The position numbers and the translations under genes were made by a program. DNA of 45,376 nucleotides. Source: a virus. The stretch spans positions 1-45,376 of IMG/VR virus record IMGVR_UViG_3300001828_000020, one strand, 5' to 3'. Below, piece after piece: positions 40,728-45,376 of this stretch (its first letter is position 1; every line of letters starts with the position of its first letter). The notes under the pieces were generated by a model, which saw only the letters and a list, made by a program, of their open reading frames with translations, was not told the origin of the DNA and ran no database searches.

Positions 40728-42378
40728 GTTATCAGAAGAATTTGTAGAGGGAACTTTCATTCCTTTTTTAAAGGAATATAAACATCTCATTTACGATATG
40801 TATTTTACATGTCGTATGCCTCCCTTCACCCAAGATGCTATGGGTGATACAATTGATGGTGATATTAGAGAGACTACATTTAATGCTCTATACATTTCAG
40901 AACAAACTGGAATTCCTCTTTCTGCTACTTTCAATAATATCCAGGTGACTCCCAACCAGGAGAATCTGGATATTTTTATTGCCAATTTTAGACCATTATA
41001 TGATGCAGGGGTCCGCATTGTAACTTTACCTCATACCTCTTGGGTGATGACAGGTCAGATTCAAAAAGAATTTCCAGATCTGTTTATCAAGAACACTATC
41101 CTCAGAGAAGTAACTAGACCAAATGAGATTGTCAATCTTGCAAAGGCAGGATTCCACTATATCAATCTAGACAGAGATCTCATGCGTGACAGAGATCAAT
41201 TAGATAAGATTATGGAAGCAAAAGAATATTGTGCTTCTATTGGCAAACCAGTTAAGATCTCTTTGCTTGCTAATGAATGGTGCTGGGGTGGTTGTCCTAT
41301 CATGCCAGAACATTATCATTATAATATGCAAAGAGGTCCACAGGATCCTCAGTATTTCAATAGTGATATTAGTAGAATATCTTGCTCTAGTTGGGATGAG
41401 TATGATCCAGCTACAGCACTTAAAGCAGCAACTCTTCCTCCATGGAAAAAAGACTGGGAAGAGTTTATTGATTTGGGAATTGATGTGTTTAAAATGCATG
41501 GCAGAGAAAATGCCATGCGTCTATCAGAAACAATTGATATTATTAAACGTTGGGAATCTGGTGATGAACTCTTATATCCCCAGTTTAATGACTACATTGA
41601 AGACGTAACTCTCGAAGAGAAACCAATTGATATATGGAGAGAGAAGATCAAGACATGTGGATTTGATTGTTGGAAGTGCAACTACTGCGATTCTGTCGTT
41701 CAATCAAGAATGAAGAGAAGCGATAGAGAGATGGATTCTGATGTTAAACTTGTTCTCGAATCTATTGATAAAGCAGCAAGGGGTGATAGCAACTATAACC
41801 CAGAAGGATATAAGTATCGTGGTTTATCATCAGATACCGTTAGACATTTCTTGAATAATCTTTGTTCCAAAGAAGATGGTATATATCTAGAACTTGGAGT
41901 TCATGCTGGTAGCACATTCTTTGCTGCTACTATGGATAGAGATTTAGAGTCATTTGCGGTAGATGATTATTCTGAAAAATCAGTTTCTCCATTCAGAGAT
42001 GATTTAAGTTATGAAACATATGAAGATCCAAAAAAAGTATTCTTCAAGGGTCTAAAAGAAAAGCAATATTTCTGTCCTGTCAATATTCAAGACTTAACTC
42101 CAAGACATATCCACAAACAAGCTAATATTGTTTTCTATGACGCTAGTCATGACCCACAGGAACAGTATGATAATCTAACATATCTGATTCCAGCATTTGA
42201 TGATAAGTTTATTCTTGTTATTGATGATGCAAACTTTATGGGTGTGGTAGAATCTGCCAACTTCTTTGTCGAACAAAATAATTTAAATGTATTGTTCGAG
42301 AGAAAAATTCTTACCAAAGTTCCAGAAGATCCTAATGGATGGTGGAACGGTCTTTATATTATGGTTATTGCAAAATGA
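40696..42378 (+). CDS. U32-family (Fe-S hydroxylase-type) domain fused to a class I methyltransferase (560 aa)
   Basis: Residues about 1-300 follow the peptidase-U32-like pattern: an opening barrel part ending YDMYFTCRMP (Cys39), GVRIVTLPHTSWV, FHYINLDRDLMRDRDQL, KISLLANEWCWGGCPIMPEH (Cys196, Cys200) and GIDVFKMHGRENA. Cys39, Cys179, Cys196 and Cys200 recall the [4Fe-4S] ligand layout of the UbiV branch; Cys230 is also available. Known relatives (UbiU/UbiV, RlhA, TrhP) take part in hydroxylation, not proteolysis. A CGFDCWKCNYC cluster (321-331) marks the junction. Residues about 370-560 resemble Methyltransf_24: YLELGVHAGSTF (397-408), FAVDDYS, FYDASHDPQEQYDNL (480-494) and ILVIDDAN (506-513). 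The gene overlaps its upstream neighbour by 32 bases and the next by ATGA. The substrate is unknown; hydroxylation followed by methylation is only a hypothesis. Confidence 0.75.
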   Translation: MAIFSIPINTKLSEEFVEGTFIPFLKEYKHLIYDMYFTCRMPPFTQDAMGDTIDGDIRETTFNALYISEQTGIPLSATFNNIQVTPNQENLDIFIANFRPLYDAGVRIVTLPHTSWVMTGQIQKEFPDLFIKNTILREVTRPNEIVNLAKAGFHYINLDRDLMRDRDQLDKIMEAKEYCASIGKPVKISLLANEWCWGGCPIMPEHYHYNMQRGPQDPQYFNSDISRISCSSWDEYDPATALKAATLPPWKKDWEEFIDLGIDVFKMHGRENAMRLSETIDIIKRWESGDELLYPQFNDYIEDVTLEEKPIDIWREKIKTCGFDCWKCNYCDSVVQSRMKRSDREMDSDVKLVLESIDKAARGDSNYNPEGYKYRGLSSDTVRHFLNNLCSKEDGIYLELGVHAGSTFFAATMDRDLESFAVDDYSEKSVSPFRDDLSYETYEDPKKVFFKGLKEKQYFCPVNIQDLTPRHIHKQANIVFYDASHDPQEQYDNLTYLIPAFDDKFILVIDDANFMGVVESANFFVEQNNLNVLFERKILTKVPEDPNGWWNGLYIMVIAK

Positions 42379-42941
42379 ATTCATTCAGACATCAGTATAT
42401 GGTAATTCATCTAGATGATGATTTCTTTCCATTGTTAGAGAAAGCATTGGAACTACATACGGAATATGAACCGTGCAAAACAGATTACTGGGATGGAAAA
42501 GAATATGCCAGTAGAGATCATCAAGATCGTAGTTCCAAAGCTTGTTTCGTTGACGATAGCAAAGTCTATGAACTAGTTGATGGTCTCGTTCGATTTGCAA
42601 ACTCAAAGTGTGAGTGGAATCTAGATGTAGATTTTATCGAACCACTGCAACTAACTAAGTATGATGTCGATGATTTCTATGGTTGGCATATTGACGAATC
42701 TAATTGGACTCCAGGAAAAAGACCAAATGGTAGAATTAGAAAGATTAGTTTCTCTATTCTTTTGAACGATGAGTTTGAAGGGGGAGAATTTCAAATTAAA
42801 ACTAATGAACTAAAAACAATTGATCTAAAGAAAAAAGATATCATACTCTTTCATGCTGATACACCACATCAAGTTACTCCTGTAACTTCTGGTGTTAGGC
42901 ACTCTTTAGTTGGATGGACTCAAGGACCAGCATACCGATGA
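42375..42941 (+). CDS. 2OG-Fe(II) oxygenase, PKHD-hydroxylase type (188 aa)
   Basis: This is a double-stranded beta-helix dioxygenase. It has YGWHIDESN with Fe ligands His105 and Asp107, the strand RKISFSILLNDEFEGGEFQI, the distal His165 in FHADTPHQVTPV, and Arg175 in GVRHSLVGW as the likely 2-oxoglutarate anchor. This layout (HxD, GGEF, PHxVxPVxxGxRxSLVGW) is that of PKHD-type prolyl or related hydroxylases. The enzyme uses O2 and 2-oxoglutarate to hydroxylate a substrate; which one cannot be read from sequence. The start ATG 42375 sits in an ATGA overlap with the previous stop; a longer frame from 42339 would add 12 residues inside the upstream gene. It is the first of five oxygenase genes. 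Confidence 0.85.
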   Translation: MNSFRHQYMVIHLDDDFFPLLEKALELHTEYEPCKTDYWDGKEYASRDHQDRSSKACFVDDSKVYELVDGLVRFANSKCEWNLDVDFIEPLQLTKYDVDDFYGWHIDESNWTPGKRPNGRIRKISFSILLNDEFEGGEFQIKTNELKTIDLKKKDIILFHADTPHQVTPVTSGVRHSLVGWTQGPAYR

Positions 42942-43501
42942 AATTTATTAAAGAATATCAGTTAGACGATCTAACAATTTGCGATAAACTTATAGAACTA
43001 TTTTGGGACGCTCATGAAAAAGAGTTGACTTACGCTGGTCGTGTAGGCGGTGGCAGTGTTATTCCAGAAATTAAAAAAAGTATTGATTTCTTTGTAGAAG
43101 AAGGTGGAGAACTAGGTCCACCAGAAAAATACAAATTTGATTTATATAAGAATCAGTTGGATGGATTTATATCTCAATACTTGAGAGAATTGAATATTGA
43201 GAATCAAGAATTTGTAATGAAGCGTCTACCACAAATTCAATACTATAAACCAGGAGATGGGTTTTATACTTGGCATGTAGATGGATCTGGTTCTGATGGA
43301 TGTGATAGAGCATTTGTTTTTATTACATACTTGAATGATGTTCCTGGTGGAGGAACTGAGTTTTTCTATCAAGACTACACCGTAGAAGCAAAGAAGGGAA
43401 ATACAGTTATTTTCCCAGCTGGTCTGACACATAAACATAGAGGTCAGATATCAGAAGAGCATGAAAAATATATTATGACAGGATGGCTTTGGTGGGTATG
43501 A
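42938..43501 (+). CDS. 2OG-Fe(II) oxygenase, prolyl-4-hydroxylase-like (187 aa)
   Basis: Fe ligands are His113 and Asp115 in FYTWHVDGSG and His165 in FPAGLTHKHRG. The core strands FVFITYLNDVPGGGTEFFY are typical of prolyl-4-hydroxylase-like enzymes, and Lys177 (EKYIMTGWLWW) stands where these enzymes use Lys to bind 2-oxoglutarate. The N-terminal ~95 residues form a helical part starting MKFIKEYQLDDLTICDKLI. The chosen ATG 42938 overlaps the previous stop as ATGA; a start at 42914 would add eight residues within the upstream gene. A protein substrate such as proline is possible by family analogy, but free amino acids or other molecules cannot be excluded. Confidence 0.85.
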   Translation: MKFIKEYQLDDLTICDKLIELFWDAHEKELTYAGRVGGGSVIPEIKKSIDFFVEEGGELGPPEKYKFDLYKNQLDGFISQYLRELNIENQEFVMKRLPQIQYYKPGDGFYTWHVDGSGSDGCDRAFVFITYLNDVPGGGTEFFYQDYTVEAKKGNTVIFPAGLTHKHRGQISEEHEKYIMTGWLWWV

Positions 43502-44079
43502 TTGAACCTATTGTTATTAAAGATGTATTATCAGAATCCGAAAGACTGACATTATGGGATTACTTTGATCGCAAATCTCCCTCAATGAATAGTCTTGCTA
43601 CATGGACTTACAACAACGCTTCATACGGTAAAGGTGATCCTGTCTCATGGCAACATCCTCTTAGAACCGATTTAATTTTTACCAAGTGTGCTACTACAGT
43701 AAAATTAAAAATGATGAAGCACCTACGCAGAGATCTTAAACTTTGTAAGATTCATGCTAACGGTCAAACAGCAGGACAGAATACTCTTTTCCACAGAGAC
43801 TGGGAAGAACATAATGTATGGACTTTTATCTATTTCAATCAACCATATTGGAATATTGAATGGGGTGGTGAGTTTGTATGCCAGACTCCCGATGAAGAAT
43901 ACCACTTCACTCCATATGTTCCAAACACAGGGGTGTTCATTCCATCTAACTGGTTGCATAAAGGACAACCACCAAACAGCTTGATTGGAAATGAAATCAG
44001 GACTACAATTGCTTTTTCTTTTTGTGATCCAGATATTCATGATAAGATTATCGCACAGACAACAAGAAAATGGTATTAG
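43498..44079 (+). CDS. 2OG-Fe(II) oxygenase with HxD...H...R site (193 aa)
   Basis: The active-site set is His99 and Asp101 in LFHRDWEEHNVW, distal His154 in FIPSNWLHKGQPP, and Arg168 in EIRTTIAFSF. The central strands WTFIYFNQPYWNIEWGGEFV match the usual jelly-roll core. The preference for several Trp around the site (TWTYNNASYG, WEEHNVW) differs from the two preceding paralogues, so the substrate is probably different. The start at 43498 overlaps the previous stop as ATGA; five extra residues would come from an upstream ATG at 43483. The gene overlaps the next by 10 bases. Confidence 0.8.
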   Translation: MIEPIVIKDVLSESERLTLWDYFDRKSPSMNSLATWTYNNASYGKGDPVSWQHPLRTDLIFTKCATTVKLKMMKHLRRDLKLCKIHANGQTAGQNTLFHRDWEEHNVWTFIYFNQPYWNIEWGGEFVCQTPDEEYHFTPYVPNTGVFIPSNWLHKGQPPNSLIGNEIRTTIAFSFCDPDIHDKIIAQTTRKWY

Positions 44080-44558
44080 GAATCAGAGAGTATCCAGTTG
44101 ATATACAACCAGATGATCTAGTCAATTTTATTGACACATTATCATACACAGATCATCCCCATGTTACAAAGACGGATGATAATTTTCTGGAGCATGATGT
44201 TCCAGTAATTAAAAAACTTCGATGGTCTTTCTATGATGCTTGCTCTAGATATTGGGGTATGGACGTATTTGATTTTAATATAGATGCTTGGGTGTATGTT
44301 GATTGGAAAGGCAATAAAAATGAACCATACATGCACGCACATAACTTAGAGAATCCATATACGTTATCTGGTATAATGTATCTTACTCTTCCTGGCAATT
44401 CTGAAACTACGATGTTTCCTATTCCAAAAAGAGATCCATATTTTTTACCGAAGAAATTATTTACATGGTTCATATTCCCTTCAAATTTACCACACCTTCC
44501 TGGAAAAGGAGATGAGGATGAAAAACGTTATTGTCTCAGTGCCGATTTATACGCATGA
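44070..44558 (+). CDS. Putative 2OG-Fe(II) oxygenase, HxH variant (162 aa)
   Basis: The C-terminal half fits the small putative oxygenase family with an HxHxN entry: NEPYMHAHNLENPYTLSGIM (His89, His91), then YLTLPGNSETTMFP, FTWFIFPSNLPHLPG (distal His142) and KRYCLSADLYA (Arg153). The usual Asp of the HxD pair is replaced by His, as is common in this family, so metal ligation needs care. The N-terminal ~80 residues contain a predicted substrate-side region (WSFYDACSRYWGMDVFDFN). The start overlaps the upstream gene by 10 bases and the end overlaps the next as ATGA. Confidence 0.7.
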   Translation: MVLGIREYPVDIQPDDLVNFIDTLSYTDHPHVTKTDDNFLEHDVPVIKKLRWSFYDACSRYWGMDVFDFNIDAWVYVDWKGNKNEPYMHAHNLENPYTLSGIMYLTLPGNSETTMFPIPKRDPYFLPKKLFTWFIFPSNLPHLPGKGDEDEKRYCLSADLYA

Positions 44559-45160
44559 TTTATAATCAAAGTAACTTGACATTTGTATCCGAGAAGATAC
44601 CAGAAAATCTATACCAGAGTCTTCTTGCTTACACAAAGAAAAGAAGAAAGGATGAGACATGGAACTACAACGGAAGACTGGCTGGTGCTCTAGAACAGCA
44701 GTCAAGTTTATCTGAGTGGGTATATGAATGTCCTGGATTAGAAGAATATCTAATCAGTCTCTCAACTCAATTGTGGTCTGAGGTATATGAAACATGCCCT
44801 TGGGATTTCCAACAAACAAATGATGTTACTCCATATATTAAACTAAGAAATTTGTGGGTGAACTACCAAAGGAAGAATGAGTATAATCCTATGCATACTC
44901 ATTCTGGTATAGTAAGCTTTGTTATCTTCACAGACATTCCATACGGTCCAGAAGAAAGAAATACTCACAGAAGTAATGGAGCATTTCAATTAGAAGCAGA
45001 AGTATTACCTGTTGACAAATCATGGAATGGTGTTATACTAATGTTTCCTTCTACAACCAAACACGCTGTATACCCCTTTAAGTCTACAGATACTGAGAGA
45101 GTCACAGTTTCGGGTAACCTCACATGGAACGTGGAAGGACCAGATGAAGAGCACTACTAA
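44555..45160 (+). CDS. Putative 2OG-Fe(II) oxygenase, HxH variant (201 aa)
   Basis: The sequence LWVNYQRKNEYNPMHTHSGI carries His114 and His116. It is followed by the strand VSFVIFTDIPYG, MFPSTTKHAVYPF (distal His170) and ERVTVSGNLTWNV (Arg182). This is the same HxH-type subgroup as the preceding gene, here with a fuller N-terminal part (residues 1-95, with RRKDETWNYNGRLAGALEQQ). A prediction of enzymatic activity is reasonable but not certain. The start at 44555 overlaps the preceding stop as ATGA; a start at 44531 would add eight residues. Its stop codon forms part of a late-promoter box, so it closes the operon. Confidence 0.75.
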   Translation: MIYNQSNLTFVSEKIPENLYQSLLAYTKKRRKDETWNYNGRLAGALEQQSSLSEWVYECPGLEEYLISLSTQLWSEVYETCPWDFQQTNDVTPYIKLRNLWVNYQRKNEYNPMHTHSGIVSFVIFTDIPYGPEERNTHRSNGAFQLEAEVLPVDKSWNGVILMFPSTTKHAVYPFKSTDTERVTVSGNLTWNVEGPDEEHY

Positions 45161-45163
45161 ATA
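45157..45163 (+). promoter_or_regulatory. Late-promoter box CTAAATA at the end of the oxygenase operon
   Basis: CTAAATA includes the TAA stop (45158-45160) of the last oxygenase and ends 27 bases before the ATG at 45191. No intrinsic terminator precedes it. The arrangement is the same as at 10985 and 37575. Confidence 0.72.
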
Positions 45164-45190
45164 TTACACACACTATTCATTGCGATAACT

Positions 45191-45376
45191 ATGGATCCCG
45201 CAACACTAAAGAAAAACTTCGAAGATCAAATTGCACAGACTGTAAAACAAATTGGAGAACTTGAAGACAGCCTACGTAAAGCAAAAGAATACAAAATTAA
45301 ACTTGAAGGTGGTCTTGAAACTCTAGGACTTCTGGAAGGAGAACCAGAAGCACCAGCAGAAGAAGCACCTGCTGAA
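45191..45376 (+). CDS. Small coiled-coil protein, 3' partial
   Basis: The frame starts MDPATLKKNFEDQIAQTVKQ and continues open for 62 codons to the edge of the window. Residues about 5-45 are heptad-like (IGELEDSLRKAKEYKIKLEG) and the end is rich in Glu, Pro and Ala (EAPAEEAPAE), suggesting a helical hairpin with a flexible acidic tail. Short proteins with this layout are common in T4-like cyanophages, but no function is known to me. It lies directly after a late-promoter box, so it probably begins a new late transcript. The C-terminus is not in the window. Confidence 0.65.
   Translation, partial: MDPATLKKNFEDQIAQTVKQIGELEDSLRKAKEYKIKLEGGLETLGLLEGEPEAPAEEAPAE

Noticed and set aside
40696-41600. 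Calling the U32-like domain a collagenase-type peptidase
   Set aside because: The better-studied members with this cysteine pattern act in hydroxylation through an Fe-S cluster, and no protease catalytic residues can be pointed to.
1-45376. tRNA genes, CRISPR arrays, insertion sequences or attachment sites
   Set aside because: No cloverleaf-like cluster, regularly spaced repeat, transposase motif or integrase was seen. Coding density leaves almost no space, and no gap exceeds about 100 bases.

Overview
This window looks like part of the virion-structure region of a T4-like marine myovirus, most probably a cyanophage infecting Synechococcus or Prochlorococcus. Five observations support this. 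(1) The gene order is gp6 end, gp7-like, gp8, then a DUF4815 protein, matching the T4 baseplate-wedge order. (2) The gp8 ends resemble T4 gp8 closely. (3) Late-promoter boxes of the CTAAATA / NATAAATA type stand in front of transcription units. (4) All genes lie on the + strand and are tightly packed in AT-rich DNA. (5) There are several 2-oxoglutarate/Fe(II) oxygenase genes of the kind these phages carry. No tRNA, CRISPR, insertion sequence or integration site was seen. Family assignments come from motif recognition and memory, not from database searches.

Layout. Positions 2-12854 hold baseplate-wedge genes: the end of gp6, a 3,525-residue gp7-like protein and gp8. A strong intrinsic terminator (12876-12903) and a new late promoter with a hairpin at the ribosome-binding site follow. 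Positions 12952-27298 hold a 2,713-residue DUF4815 protein, a small coiled-coil protein, an 1,832-residue fibre-like protein with cupredoxin-like domains, and a 166-residue protein. Positions 27345-37579 hold a 3,038-residue tail-fibre-like protein, a glycine-rich adhesin-like protein and a fibre-assembly chaperone. Positions 37607-45160 form one run of ten overlapping genes: a putative adhesin, a chaperone-like protein, two unassigned proteins, a U32-family/methyltransferase fusion and five consecutive 2OG-Fe(II) oxygenases. The run starts after one late-promoter box and ends with another that overlaps its last stop codon. A short coiled-coil gene then runs off the window.

How the parts work together. 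The first two thirds would build an unusually large baseplate and fibre apparatus. The giant proteins appear to be ancient cores (gp7, gp8, DUF4815) expanded by small repeated modules. The same modules recur in different proteins, which points to module exchange among virion genes. The last third links an adhesin, chaperones and a set of hydroxylase-type and methyltransferase enzymes in one late operon. This arrangement suggests, without proving it, that the enzymes modify virion or host-surface components during assembly. The fused U32-methyltransferase gene next to five oxygenases is the strongest candidate for an undescribed system here.
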